DNA of 64,000 bases from VGRW01 sp031396695 (GCA_031396695.1 JANNLG010000016.1:58208-122207); one strand, 5' to 3'. Shown: positions 16,975 through 25,424, counted from the stretch's first letter. The notes: generated by a model not told the origin, from the letters alone. Made by a program: numbers and translations.

Positions 16975-18249
16975 ATGATGAGCCCCGTCGACGTCGGCCT
17001 CGGCATTCCGGAGATCCTGCTGCCCGCGCCGGGCATCGACCTGGCGCGCTGGGCGGTGGTCGCATGCGACCAGTACACGTCGCAGCCCGAGTATTGGAAG
17101 GCCGTCGCGGAGCGGGTCGGCGACGCGCCCTCTGCGCTGCACCTGGTCCTGCCCGAAGTGTGGCTCGGCGCTCCGGACGAGGACGCGCGGATCGAAGCGA
17201 TCCAGGCCCGCATGCGCGAGTACCTGGCGACGGGCGTGTTCGCGAAGCCGCTGCGCGGCTTCATCGCCGTCGAGCGCGCTACGCCGCACGTCGCCGCGCG
17301 GCGCGGCCTGATGGTCGCGCTCGATCTCGACCGCTACGACTGGCGCCCGGCCGCGCGCGCGCTCGTGCGCGCCACCGAAGCCACGGTCGAGGAGCGGCTG
17401 CCGCCGCGCCTGCGCGTGCGCGAGGGCGCGGCGCTCGAGCTTCCGCACGTGCTGGTTCTGGTCGACGATCCCGAGCGCAGCGTGATCGAGCCGGTCGGCG
17501 AGAACGCCTCGCGCGGTGCGCCGCTCTACGACGTCGAGCTGATGGACGGCGCCGGACGCGTGCGCGGCTGGGCGGTGGCGGAGCCGGCCGAGATCGCGCG
17601 CGTCGAGCACGCGCTCGCGGCGCTCGCGCAGCCCGAAGTGCAGCGCGCGAAGTACGGCGCGAGCGACGGCGACCCGTTCCTGTACGCCTCGGGCGACGGC
17701 AACCACTCGCTCGCCGCTGCCAAGCTCTTCTGGGAGCGGCGCAAGCTCGCGCTCTCCGCCGCCGAACGCGAGCAAGACCCGGCGCGCTTCGCGCTGGTCG
17801 AGCTCGTGAACGTGCACGACCCGGGACTGCGCTTCGAGCCGATCCACCGCGTGCTGTTCGGCGTCGATCCGGACGCGCTGCTCGCCGAGCTCGCGCGCAC
17901 GCGCGGCGCGGGTCCGGCCCACGCGCTGCGCTGGGTCGCAGCGACACGATCCGGTGTCGCGACGCTTCGCTCGACCGACGAGCCGCTCGCCGTGGCGGCG
18001 CTGCAGACGTTCCTCGACGAGTTCCTGGTCACGCAGCCGGACGCGCGCATCGACTACATCCACGGCGACGACGCGCTCGCGCAGCTTGCGGCCGAGCCGG
18101 GCCGGATCGGCTTCTTCCTGCCCGCCTTCGAGAAGTCCGCGCTGTTCCCGACCGTCGCTCGACGCGGTGTCTTGCCGCGCAAGGCGTTCTCGCTCGGCGA
18201 GGCCGAAGAGAAGCGCTTCTACCTGGAGGCCCGCCGGATCCGCGCCTGA
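16975..18249 (+). CDS. DUF1015 family protein
   Basis: 424 residues, the usual size of DUF1015. Recognisable segments are the N-terminal WAVVACDQYTSQPEYW, the central DPFLYASGDGNHSLAAAKLFWE (the conserved DGNHR/S-type motif) and FFLPAFEKSALFPTV near the end. The family is widespread and of unknown biochemical function. Soluble, with no signal peptide. It starts 28 bases after tRNA-Asn. The crotonase gene follows after 52 bases, apparently with its own promoter. Confidence 0.85.
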   Translation: MMSPVDVGLGIPEILLPAPGIDLARWAVVACDQYTSQPEYWKAVAERVGDAPSALHLVLPEVWLGAPDEDARIEAIQARMREYLATGVFAKPLRGFIAVERATPHVAARRGLMVALDLDRYDWRPAARALVRATEATVEERLPPRLRVREGAALELPHVLVLVDDPERSVIEPVGENASRGAPLYDVELMDGAGRVRGWAVAEPAEIARVEHALAALAQPEVQRAKYGASDGDPFLYASGDGNHSLAAAKLFWERRKLALSAAEREQDPARFALVELVNVHDPGLRFEPIHRVLFGVDPDALLAELARTRGAGPAHALRWVAATRSGVATLRSTDEPLAVAALQTFLDEFLVTQPDARIDYIHGDDALAQLAAEPGRIGFFLPAFEKSALFPTVARRGVLPRKAFSLGEAEEKRFYLEARRIRA

Positions 18250-18265
18250 CGCCGCTCGCGCGCGG

Positions 18266-18271
18266 TATGAT
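18266..18271 (+). promoter_or_regulatory. -10-like TATGAT before the crotonase gene
   Basis: CGCGGTATGATCG: TATGAT ends 30 bases before the ATG at 18302, with a GAGGAG ribosome site in between. Here the leader is long enough for a normal ribosome site. Confidence 0.35.
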
Positions 18272-18301
18272 CGTCGCGCGGGCCAGACGAGGAGCGGCGA
18301 G

Positions 18302-19150
18302 ATGAGCGAGAGCGAGTTCCAGGCGATCCGCTACGAGCAGCCCGCGGCCGGCGTCGCGCGCATCGTGCTCGCGCGTCCCGAGGCGCGCAACGCGCAGGAC
18401 AAGCGCATGCTCTACGAGCTGAACGCCGCCTTCGACCGCGCCGCGCGCGACAACGCGGTGAAGGTGATCGTGCTCTCGGCCGACGGGCCGCACTTTTCGT
18501 CGGGGCACGACCTGCGCGATCGCTCGAACGTCGCCGACTTCGAGCCGGTCGGAACCTGGGGCGGCTTCGATCTGCCCGGCGCCGAGGGCACCATGGCCGT
18601 CGAGCACGAGATCTACCTCGGTCTGTGCTGGCGCTGGCGGAACCTGCCCAAGCCGACCATCGCGCAGGTGCACGGCAAGACGATCGCCGGCGGGCTGATG
18701 CTGATGTGGGTCTGCGATCTGGTGATCGCGAGCGAGGACGCCACGTTCTCCGATCCGGTCGTCGCCTTCGGCGTGAACGGGGTCGAGTACTTCGCGCATC
18801 CGTGGGAAGTCGGTGTGCGCAAGGCCAAGGAGATGCTCTTCACCGGCGCGGCGATCGGCGCCGCCGAGGCGCGAACGCTCGGTATGGTGAACCAAGTGGT
18901 GCCGCTCGCTGAGCTCGAGAAGTTCACGCTCGAGCTCGCGCTTCGCATCGCGTCGCGGCCGAGCATGGGGCTCAAGCTCGCCAAGCAGTCGGTCAACCAG
19001 GCGCAGGACGCGCAGGGTTTCTGGACCGCGCTGCAGGCGGCGATGTCATTGCAGCAGCTCGGTCACTCGAACAACGCGCAGGTGCACGGAATGCTCGTCG
19101 ACCCCAGCGGCGCCGAGGTCATCCGGCGCGAAGCCAAGTCGGGCACGTGA
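18302..19150 (+). CDS. Enoyl-CoA hydratase/isomerase (crotonase) family protein
   Basis: 282 residues from ATG 18302 with GAGGAG upstream. Oxyanion-hole segments FSSGHDLRDR and HGKTIAGGLMLMWVCDLVIASED define the crotonase fold; LGMVNQVVPLAELE is the usual C-terminal helix region. The catalytic Glu positions of classic hydratases are not obvious (AFGVNGVEYFAHPWE), so the reaction may differ from simple hydration. It is followed after 7 bases by the luciferase-like gene in one operon, suggesting a shared catabolic role. Confidence 0.88.
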   Translation: MSESEFQAIRYEQPAAGVARIVLARPEARNAQDKRMLYELNAAFDRAARDNAVKVIVLSADGPHFSSGHDLRDRSNVADFEPVGTWGGFDLPGAEGTMAVEHEIYLGLCWRWRNLPKPTIAQVHGKTIAGGLMLMWVCDLVIASEDATFSDPVVAFGVNGVEYFAHPWEVGVRKAKEMLFTGAAIGAAEARTLGMVNQVVPLAELEKFTLELALRIASRPSMGLKLAKQSVNQAQDAQGFWTALQAAMSLQQLGHSNNAQVHGMLVDPSGAEVIRREAKSGT

Positions 19151-19157
19151 GCGCGAA

Positions 19158-20243
19158 ATGAAACTCGGCGCGTTCATGATGCCCTCGCACCCGCCCGAAC
19201 GAAGCATCTACGACGGCTACCAGTGGGACCTGTCGCAGCTCGAGCTGTTCGACCGGCTCGGCTTCGACGAGGCCTGGATCGGGGAGCACTTCACCGCGCC
19301 TTGGGAGCCGAATCCGGCGCCCGACCTTCTGATCGCGCAGGCGCTCATGCGCACCAAGCGCATCAAGCTGGCGCCCGGCGCGCACCTGCTGCCCTACCAC
19401 CACCCGGTCGAGCTCGCACACCGCGTGGCCTTCCTCGACCACATCTCGCAGGGTCGGACCATGCTCGGAGTCGGGATCAGCGCGCTGCCGAGCGATCTCG
19501 CGCTGTTCAACGTCGACGCAGCCACCGGACAGAACCGGCGCATGACGCTCGAGTCGCTCGACATCATGCTGCGGCTCTGGACCGAGGGGCCGATCAAGTT
19601 CGACGGCGAGTTCTGGTCGGTGCGCCCGCCCGAGACGCAGTTCGACTTCCTGTCCTTGCACCTGCGCCCGTTCCAGAAGCCGCATCCGCCGATCGGGATC
19701 GCCGGCCTGTCACCTGGGTCGGAGACGCTGAAGATCGCGGGCGAGCGCGGCTTCATGCCGCTGTCGATCTCCCTCAACCTCGCGCACACCGCGTCGCACT
19801 GGGCCTCGATCGAGGCCGGCGCCGCGCGCGGCGGCCGCACACCGGACCGCCGCGATTGGCGACTCGTGAAGGAAGTCTACGTCGCGCGTACGGACGACCA
19901 GGCGCGCCGCTTCGCGCGCGAGGGCGCGATGGGCCGCTGCTGGCGCGAGTACCTGCTGCCGTTCTACCTGGGCAGTGGCATGCACTCGAGCTTCAAGGCC
20001 GATCCGAGCCACGCGGATTCGAGCCTGGACGTCGACTACCTGATCGAGCACAGCTGGTTCGTCGGCTCGGTGCAGACGGTCATCGACAAGATCGGCGCGC
20101 ACCAGCAGCGCACGGGTGGCTTCGGCGGACTGCTCGCGATGGTCTACGACATGAGCGGAGAAGCCGAGCGCTGGTCGGAGTCGCTCGAACTGCTCACGCG
20201 CGAAGTCATGCCGCACTTCCCCGAGGAGCGGAAGATCGGCTGA
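19158..20243 (+). CDS. LLM-class flavin-dependent oxidoreductase
   Basis: 361 residues of the bacterial luciferase-like TIM barrel: KLGAFMMPSHPPERS at the start, FDEAWIGEHFTAPWEPNPAPD (the conserved E-H region), KLAPGAHLLPYHHPVELAHR and GRTMLGVGISALPSD. These enzymes use reduced FMN, or F420 in some lineages, to oxidise small organics, often as monooxygenases. Its start lies 7 bases after the crotonase stop. The substrate is unknown; alkane, terpenoid or aldehyde oxidation would be typical. Confidence 0.88.
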   Translation: MKLGAFMMPSHPPERSIYDGYQWDLSQLELFDRLGFDEAWIGEHFTAPWEPNPAPDLLIAQALMRTKRIKLAPGAHLLPYHHPVELAHRVAFLDHISQGRTMLGVGISALPSDLALFNVDAATGQNRRMTLESLDIMLRLWTEGPIKFDGEFWSVRPPETQFDFLSLHLRPFQKPHPPIGIAGLSPGSETLKIAGERGFMPLSISLNLAHTASHWASIEAGAARGGRTPDRRDWRLVKEVYVARTDDQARRFAREGAMGRCWREYLLPFYLGSGMHSSFKADPSHADSSLDVDYLIEHSWFVGSVQTVIDKIGAHQQRTGGFGGLLAMVYDMSGEAERWSESLELLTREVMPHFPEERKIG

Positions 20244-20246
20244 CGC

Positions 20247-20921
20247 TCAGATGTGCTTGCGCACCTGAGTCGCGACGATGCCCGCGCCGACGATCATCAG
20301 CAGCACCGAGCTCGGCTCCGGGATCGGGTTGTTCGGGCCGGGGCCGGGCGTCGGGATGCGGTTCTCGTCGATGCGCAGCCCGGCGAGCGCGAAGTCGTTG
20401 TGCTCGCCCGAATCCGGCACGAGTCGGATCGAGGTGACCCAGCGGTTCACGCGCACGCTGAGCTCGCCGTCGCTGTTCGCGTAGTCGGAGTCGAAGTTGA
20501 TGTCGAAGCCGTTGCCCATGATCGAGCCGGTCTCGTCGACGCGCAGGTAGTAGCGGCCCGAAGTGCTGAGCAGCGCGATGTCCACCGAGGTCAGGAACAC
20601 GGCCTGCTCGAAGCGCACCGTGAGAACCTCCGGCGAGTCGATCTGGTACGTCGAGTCAGCGCTGCAGCCGCTCACCGAGCTCGGGCAGTTGATGCCCAGG
20701 CCGTTGCCGGAGCTCCAGGTCAGGTCGCTGCCGTTCGGGCTGGCGATGAACGTGACGTCGCCGAAGGCGGAGTTCCCGCTGTAGGTGACGGTCCCGTCGT
20801 AGCCGCTCGCGATGGTCGATCCGACGGAGCGCGTCAGATTGAGGCGCGCGGCACTCGCGGTGGAACCCAACAGGGTGGCAGAGGCAGCAAGGACGACAGC
20901 AGCGGACACCAGGAAGCGCAT
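20247..20921 (-). CDS. PEP-CTERM sorting-domain protein
   Basis: 224 residues. An N-terminal signal peptide (about 1-24, ending TASAA), a beta-rich low-Lys middle (about 25-190) and a C-terminal PEP-CTERM tail: PEPSS, a hydrophobic helix VLLMIVGAGIVATQV and a basic end RKH. PEP-CTERM proteins are exported and cut by an exosortase, often with exopolysaccharide biosynthesis. No exosortase lies in this window. Two cysteines in NCPSSVSGC could form a disulfide. Convergent, 3 bases from the LLM gene. Confidence 0.85.
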   Translation of the reverse strand: MRFLVSAAVVLAASATLLGSTASAARLNLTRSVGSTIASGYDGTVTYSGNSAFGDVTFIASPNGSDLTWSSGNGLGINCPSSVSGCSADSTYQIDSPEVLTVRFEQAVFLTSVDIALLSTSGRYYLRVDETGSIMGNGFDINFDSDYANSDGELSVRVNRWVTSIRLVPDSGEHNDFALAGLRIDENRIPTPGPGPNNPIPEPSSVLLMIVGAGIVATQVRKHI

Positions 20922-20925
20922 AGCG

Positions 20926-20931
20926 AAAGTA
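20926..20931 (-). promoter_or_regulatory. -10-like TACTTT before the PEP-CTERM gene
   Basis: GGGTACTTT ends 4 bases before the ATG at 20921 (minus). Further upstream GGTGAT-TTGT-ATCACC (20968-20983) is an inverted repeat that could bind a regulator. Confidence 0.28.
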
Positions 20932-20967
20932 CCCTCAGAGCTGGAAGTTTGGAGACCGATCCTCGAT

Positions 20968-20983
20968 GGTGATTTGTATCACC
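20968..20983. promoter_or_regulatory. Inverted repeat upstream of the PEP-CTERM gene
   Basis: GGTGAT and ATCACC arms separated by TTGT, 47 bases upstream of the PEP-CTERM start and close to the end of the UGSC gene. It could be an operator or a weak hairpin ending the selenoprotein operon. Low confidence. Confidence 0.25.
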
Positions 20984-21086
20984 TTCCTAACTACCCGGTC
21001 AAGCTCACCTTTTTCGAACATTCAACGTTCGGAGTGGTATGCCAGCCACACACCGGAGGCAGCGAAGCGAAGCTTCGCGAGCTCCG

Positions 21087-21611
21087 CTACTTGGCGTCGG
21101 AAATTGCCTGTAGGACCGAGTCCACGATCGCCTCCGCCTTGGCGCGCATCTCGGCGTCGGTGGCGTCCTGGATCGGGTGAGGTACGAAGACGCAGCGAAC
21201 GTCGGGCAGGCCGAGTGCGCGCGCCTGACCCGCGGCGGCGTCCTCGAAGACGCTCGAGGCCACGAAAACCGACGGCCGACCCTGGAGCTCGAACCAAACT
21301 GTGTCGTGCACACTGCACGTCGTACAGGAGCCTCAATCGGCCAGGGCTTCGATCACGAAGCCGCACTCCTCTGCGATCCGGCGCCGCAGTTCGAGCGGCG
21401 CGGGCTTGGTGAACGTGGGTTTGCGGTAGCGCCGGAACGCGACGTCGGGCAATCGCTCGCGCAGTAGCTGCTCGAGCCGGTCGAGCAGCACATCGCCGCG
21501 CGGCTTGATGATGTCGAGCAACGCGACCGTGCCCGTCACGGTGCCGTGTCGAGCCGCGAGCGCGCGGCGGATCGGCACGCGCTCATCGGTGGGATCGAGA
21601 ATCGTCGTCAC
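21087..21611 (-). CDS. UGSC-family selenoprotein (in-frame UGA = Sec)
   Basis: Read through the in-frame TGA at 21333-21335, this is a 174-residue protein from GTG 21611 to the stop at 21087. The residues around the UGA are A-D-U-G-S-C-T-T-C-S-V-H-D-T, with Sec at position 93, Cys96 and Cys99: the defining motif of the UGSC family, in which Sec or Cys occupies the first position. The halves on both sides have normal coding character, and a hairpin follows the UGA. The start overlaps the upstream gene's stop by 4 bases (GTGA). Role unknown; a thiol/selenol redox enzyme is the natural inference. A standard caller would report two unrelated fragments or absorb the first half into a spurious frame. 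Confidence 0.87.
21305..21335 (-). promoter_or_regulatory. Candidate bacterial SECIS element
   Basis: Starting at the UGA codon (21335-21333, minus strand), an 18-base interval leads to a loop AGTGT closed by a perfect 5-bp stem CGTGC/GCACG (21319-21315 and 21309-21305). A small loop with G in its first two bases, about 16-37 bases after UGA, fits the described bacterial SECIS pattern that recruits SelB with Sec-tRNA. Confidence 0.7.
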
Positions 21612-24235
21612 CCGGAGCTTCCCTCGTCTGTTTCGATCGCGCGGGTCGTCATTACAGAGCCGAGCGGTCCCGACACCCAGCCCTGGAAGTATGCGCCGAA
21701 CTTCCCCGCCTCGCCGCCCGCGACGACCAGGGTGATGTCCCCGGGCGTGCGGAACTTCGGCACGCGCGCCTCGGCGCCGAGCTTCGCGAGCAGCTCGTCG
21801 GGCAGGCCCTCGGCGCAAACGTCGTCGCGCAGCAGCTCGCGCAGCGGACGCGACGTGACCTCCTGAATGCGCGCGCGGAGCTGATCCTTCGTGAAAGCGT
21901 CGCGTTTGAAGGTGTCGACGTGCTCGGGCGGCACGACCACCACGATCTCGCCGTGCAGGTAGTGCTTGGGGTGGTTCGCCGCCTGCAGCACGAGTCCGTA
22001 GCTGGTGGCGAGCCCGCGCGCATCGCGGGACAGCTGGTCGATGAAGCCGTTCGGCGCGCCGCCGGCGAAGGCGGTGACGGTGCTCTGCTCGCGCGCGAAG
22101 CCGCGCTCGACGTGCAGCGGCGCCCAGTCGCTGCGCTCTTCGTTCTCCGCGAAGCACATCGTGAACTTGCCCGGCTGACCGAGCGCCGCGCGGTCGACCT
22201 CGCCGGGTCGACCGCCACCCAGGTTCCGCACCACGAGCTGCACCGCCCGGCCGATCGTCGCGTTGGCGCGGTTGCCCTGCCCCAGGCAATTGATTCCGGA
22301 GTTCATGCCGATGCGCGCGCGGATCGGGCCGTTCACGATCAGCACCGGCGTGGGAAAGAACGTGGTCGCCAACACGCCGTGCAGGTTGAACTCGGGCGTG
22401 CAGATCGCCTCGACCGCTGCGATCACGACTGGAAGGTAGGCGGGCTTGCAGCCCGCCATGACCGCGTTGATCGCGATCTTCTCGACCGTCGCGGGCGCGT
22501 AGTTCGGCGCGACCTCGGCCACCACGTCCTGCGCCGCGCGGCGTGTGCCCTCGAGCATGCGCATGACACGCTCGGGTGTCGGCGGAACGACGGGTAGCCC
22601 GTCCGTCAGGCCCTGGTCGAACAGGAACTCGAACGGATCGTCGGCGTCGCCGAGCTCGATCCGGCGCGCGCGCATCGGGCTGCTCGAGGCACGCGCCTCG
22701 AACCGCGCGGCCACTTCGGGATCGTTCGTGCGCGAGCCGCAGCCGGGGCGAAGCTCAGGTAGACGCGACCAATCGCGCGCCGGAGCGGGCGTTCCGGCGA
22801 GCTGCGCCATGCGTTCGAATAGCGCGCGCCAATCCTCGCGCGCGAAGCCGACGTAGCGAGCGAGCTCCTCGCCCCCTGCGTCGAGCAGCACTGTGGTCGG
22901 AACTGCATCGATCTCCGCGCCGAACGAGACCGTGAGCGCGGAGTCGTCGAGAAACGGCGTGCGCAGGCCGTGCTTCTCGCGCAGCGCGCGCCCGCCGTCG
23001 TCATCCTGCGAGACGATCGCCACGTCGAGCACCGTGCCGAACGCTTCGTGCGCCGCCTCGACGATCGGAAGCGTGAGCTCGCAGGTGGGACAGCCCGCGT
23101 GGGCGAACACGAGCAGCCTCGCTCGGCCCGACGGCCACACGTGCGCGCGCGCATCGGTGTCGAGCAAGCGAAACGCGGGAACCGCCGCCACGCGCGCAGT
23201 ATAGCCGGAGCGCCAGCGAGCCTGCGGGGCAGGCTTCGGAGCGCGCATCTTCTCGAGCTCGTGCTTGAAGCGCTCGCACGGGTCCTCGTCGTCGACGCGC
23301 GGCGTGAACCAGATCAGATCGAACTCCGTGCCGAACTCGGCCGCGCGTAGCGACGGGTCCTGCTTCGATTCGACGGAACCGGCGGGCACCTCGCTGAAGG
23401 CGAGCGTGAGCACTCGGCGCTGCGGCTCCCGCCGAGCCAAGTAGAGCGGCACGCCGCGGTCGCGCCGGACGTGCCCCGTGCCCGCGATCAACACGCCACC
23501 GTCGGACTCGCCCGACCCGAGTAGCGCGTCGGCGAGCGTCGCGTCGCGCGCGCGTTGCACGGCGATCATCGCGTCGACCATCGCCTCGGGCGCCATCCCG
23601 CAGTGCGCCTCGCGCACTTCGTCCGCGAACGCCCGCCGCGCCTCGTCCGACGGGGGAGGCTCGAGCGCGAGCCGCGCGCGCTCGGCGGGCGGAAGCGCGT
23701 CGAGTGAGCGAAGCCGCATCTGCGCGAGCTGCGCGCGAGCGAGATCTCCGGGCACGATCGCCAACCGCGCTGCGAGCGCCGCCGCGAAGATCGGCCGGTA
23801 CAGCGCGAAGTCGGGCCAGCCGCCGTGCGCCCAGTCGAGCGCCACGGCGAGCGCGTCGGGGTCGTCGGGATGCGCCGCGATCGCGGCCTCCAACACCGCT
23901 GCGCGATCGCGGGGAATCATCTCGAACACCACGGCCGGCCGCCGTCCCGCGCCCGCGAGCGATTCGACCAGCCACGCCTGCAGCCGGTGATGGTCCGGGT
24001 TGTCGTGCTTCTCGCCCAGCAGCACGAACGCGGAGCCGCGCGCGCGCGAGAGAACGTCGGCGGGCGTGACGAAGCGACGCTGTTCGGTGTCGAGGATGCG
24101 CCCGACCAACGCGTCCTCGCGACCCAGCGGTGCCTGCCAGGCGAGCCACGGCTCTGGCACCGCTCGCGGCGCGATCGCGGAATTCGCGCAGCCAACGACG
24201 AGGCTCGCGAAGAGCAGCGCGGTGGCGAGCCGCAT
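21608..24235 (-). CDS. Lipoprotein fusion: ChaN domain, redoxin domain, UGSC-partner domain
   Basis: 875 residues from ATG 24235, overlapping the preceding stop by one base (TGATG). Lipoprotein signal MRLATALLFASLVVGC (lipid Cys16). Residues about 40-285 match the ChaN/haem-binding uptake (Tiki-like) domain: LLGEKHDNPDHH (73-83) and LIAGTGHVRRDRGVP. Residues about 355-485 form a thioredoxin-like domain with CPTC at 382-385. Residues about 525-870 are a large domain (DGLPVVPPTPERV, NAVMAGCKPAYLPVV, GQPGKFTMCFAENEE) that I recall beside UGSC genes and of unknown function. The frame is uninterrupted, so a real fusion is likely; an internal start near Met521 (22675) is the alternative. Coupled to the UGSC selenoprotein gene. 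Confidence 0.78.
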   Translation of the reverse strand: MRLATALLFASLVVGCANSAIAPRAVPEPWLAWQAPLGREDALVGRILDTEQRRFVTPADVLSRARGSAFVLLGEKHDNPDHHRLQAWLVESLAGAGRRPAVVFEMIPRDRAAVLEAAIAAHPDDPDALAVALDWAHGGWPDFALYRPIFAAALAARLAIVPGDLARAQLAQMRLRSLDALPPAERARLALEPPPSDEARRAFADEVREAHCGMAPEAMVDAMIAVQRARDATLADALLGSGESDGGVLIAGTGHVRRDRGVPLYLARREPQRRVLTLAFSEVPAGSVESKQDPSLRAAEFGTEFDLIWFTPRVDDEDPCERFKHELEKMRAPKPAPQARWRSGYTARVAAVPAFRLLDTDARAHVWPSGRARLLVFAHAGCPTCELTLPIVEAAHEAFGTVLDVAIVSQDDDGGRALREKHGLRTPFLDDSALTVSFGAEIDAVPTTVLLDAGGEELARYVGFAREDWRALFERMAQLAGTPAPARDWSRLPELRPGCGSRTNDPEVAARFEARASSSPMRARRIELGDADDPFEFLFDQGLTDGLPVVPPTPERVMRMLEGTRRAAQDVVAEVAPNYAPATVEKIAINAVMAGCKPAYLPVVIAAVEAICTPEFNLHGVLATTFFPTPVLIVNGPIRARIGMNSGINCLGQGNRANATIGRAVQLVVRNLGGGRPGEVDRAALGQPGKFTMCFAENEERSDWAPLHVERGFAREQSTVTAFAGGAPNGFIDQLSRDARGLATSYGLVLQAANHPKHYLHGEIVVVVPPEHVDTFKRDAFTKDQLRARIQEVTSRPLRELLRDDVCAEGLPDELLAKLGAEARVPKFRTPGDITLVVAGGEAGKFGAYFQGWVSGPLGSVMTTRAIETDEGSSG

Positions 24236-24876
24236 CAGCCCGATTCCAGGTCGACGCCCGCGAGCGCGAGTCCGATCCAGACGATCCCGAGCAGCAGCGA
24301 CGCGAGCGATGCCGCCACGAACACGCGCCGATAGGCGCGGCTCGCCTCCTGTTGCGGCGCGAGCACCCCGAGCAGCCAGGCGATCCCCATCATCGAGACG
24401 ACGGTGCCTGCGCCGAAGCCGGCCAGATAGAGCGACGACTCCAGCCAGGAATGCATGCCGGCGGCGGGCAGCACCGCCAGCGTGGCGCCCGTTCCGACGA
24501 GCCCGTGCAGCGTGCCGATCGAGAGCGCGGCGGTCGCGTGAATGTGAACGTGCCCCCGGCCGGCCGCGTGGGAGAAGTGGTCCACTGCGCGGCGCTGGTG
24601 CCGCAACCCCCACAGTCCGACGGCCACGAGCACGAACCCGACCAGGTAGTCGCCCGCGTCCCCGAGCAGGTCCAGGTCGAGCCAATCTGTCGCCGAGACG
24701 ACCAGCAGAGCCACCGTGATGATGCCGAGCGCATGACCGATGCCCCAGCGCAGGCCGACGACCCACGCTTTCTCGCGCGCCTCGACCGAGAACGGCGCGA
24801 GCGCGGCGACGTGATCGGGCCCGAGCACCACGTGCCCGAAGCCGGCTGCGAGACCGGTGAAGAAGACGAGGATCAC
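24235..24876 (-). CDS. UreH-like / nickel-cobalt transporter-like membrane protein
   Basis: 213 residues from GTG 24876, which overlaps the carbonic anhydrase stop (GTGA). Six predicted membrane helices. Conserved polar motifs in membrane: GFGHVVLGPDHVAAL, LRWGIGHALG and IGTLHGLVGTGA, and a His-rich loop HFSHAAGRGHVHIH, all typical of the UreH/NixA-related family that moves or handles Ni2+ or other metals. The substrate metal is inference. An upstream extension of the frame is an antisense artefact. Second gene of the selenoprotein operon. Confidence 0.75.
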   Translation of the reverse strand: MILVFFTGLAAGFGHVVLGPDHVAALAPFSVEAREKAWVVGLRWGIGHALGIITVALLVVSATDWLDLDLLGDAGDYLVGFVLVAVGLWGLRHQRRAVDHFSHAAGRGHVHIHATAALSIGTLHGLVGTGATLAVLPAAGMHSWLESSLYLAGFGAGTVVSMMGIAWLLGVLAPQQEASRAYRRVFVAASLASLLLGIVWIGLALAGVDLESG

Positions 24877-25409
24877 GGGGTCGGACGCGCCAGCGCGGCC
24901 CGGTACTCGGCCGCGAGCTCCACGTAGTGGCGGTTCTGCTCGTCGAGCACCGCGCGTTCCTCGTCGGACACGGGCCGGACGAAGCGGGCGGGCCGGCCGA
25001 GCCAGAGCTCGCGCGAGCCGACGCGCTTTCCGGGCGAGAGCAGCGAGCCTGCGCCCAGCATGCCCTCGCTCGCGACCACCGCGCCGTCCAGGATCACCGA
25101 GCCCATACCCACGAAGGCGCGATCCTCGAGCGTGCAGGCGTGCACGATGCAGCCGTGGCCGATCGTGACCTCTACACCGATCAGCGTCGGCAGCCCCTCG
25201 CGCGAGACGTGGATGATCGAGCCGTCCTGGAAGTTCGTGCGCGCGCCGATCCGCACCTGCTGCACGTCCCCGCGCACCACGCAGCCGAACCACACGCTCG
25301 CCTGTGCGCCGAGCTCGACGTCACCGATCAGCGTCGCCCCCGGAGCCACGAACGCATCGGGCGCGAGACGCGGCAGGCATCCGCGGTAGGGCAGCAACCG
25401 GGCTTCCAA
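24873..25409 (-). CDS. Gamma carbonic anhydrase-like left-handed beta-helix protein
   Basis: 178 residues. Hexapeptide-repeat left-handed beta-helix with the gamma-CA pattern: APGATLIGDVELGAQASVWF, VVRGDVQQVRIG, NFQDGSIIHVS and GHGCIVHACTLED, with three candidate Zn/Fe ligands (His in IIHVS, GHGC and IVHAC). Size fits the YrdA/CaiE/PaaY group, whose members are carbonic anhydrases or thioesterase-like. The start appears to be TTG 25409, 9 bases after TAGAAT. First gene of the four-gene selenoprotein operon. Confidence 0.88.
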   Translation of the reverse strand: MEARLLPYRGCLPRLAPDAFVAPGATLIGDVELGAQASVWFGCVVRGDVQQVRIGARTNFQDGSIIHVSREGLPTLIGVEVTIGHGCIVHACTLEDRAFVGMGSVILDGAVVASEGMLGAGSLLSPGKRVGSRELWLGRPARFVRPVSDEERAVLDEQNRHYVELAAEYRAALARPTP

Positions 25410-25418
25410 AGTGCGCGG

Positions 25419-25424
25419 ATTCTA
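25419..25424 (-). promoter_or_regulatory. -10-like TAGAAT of the selenoprotein operon
   Basis: GCGGTAGAATC on the minus strand, with TAGAAT ending 9 bases before the apparent start at 25409. The same core, GCGGTAGAATC, precedes the 56339 gene by nearly the same distance. Confidence 0.4.

Noticed and set aside
21067..21078. GCGAAGCTTCGC palindrome after the UGSC gene as an intrinsic terminator
   Set aside because: Without a loop it can form only a four-base stem and there is no U tract; too weak to call.
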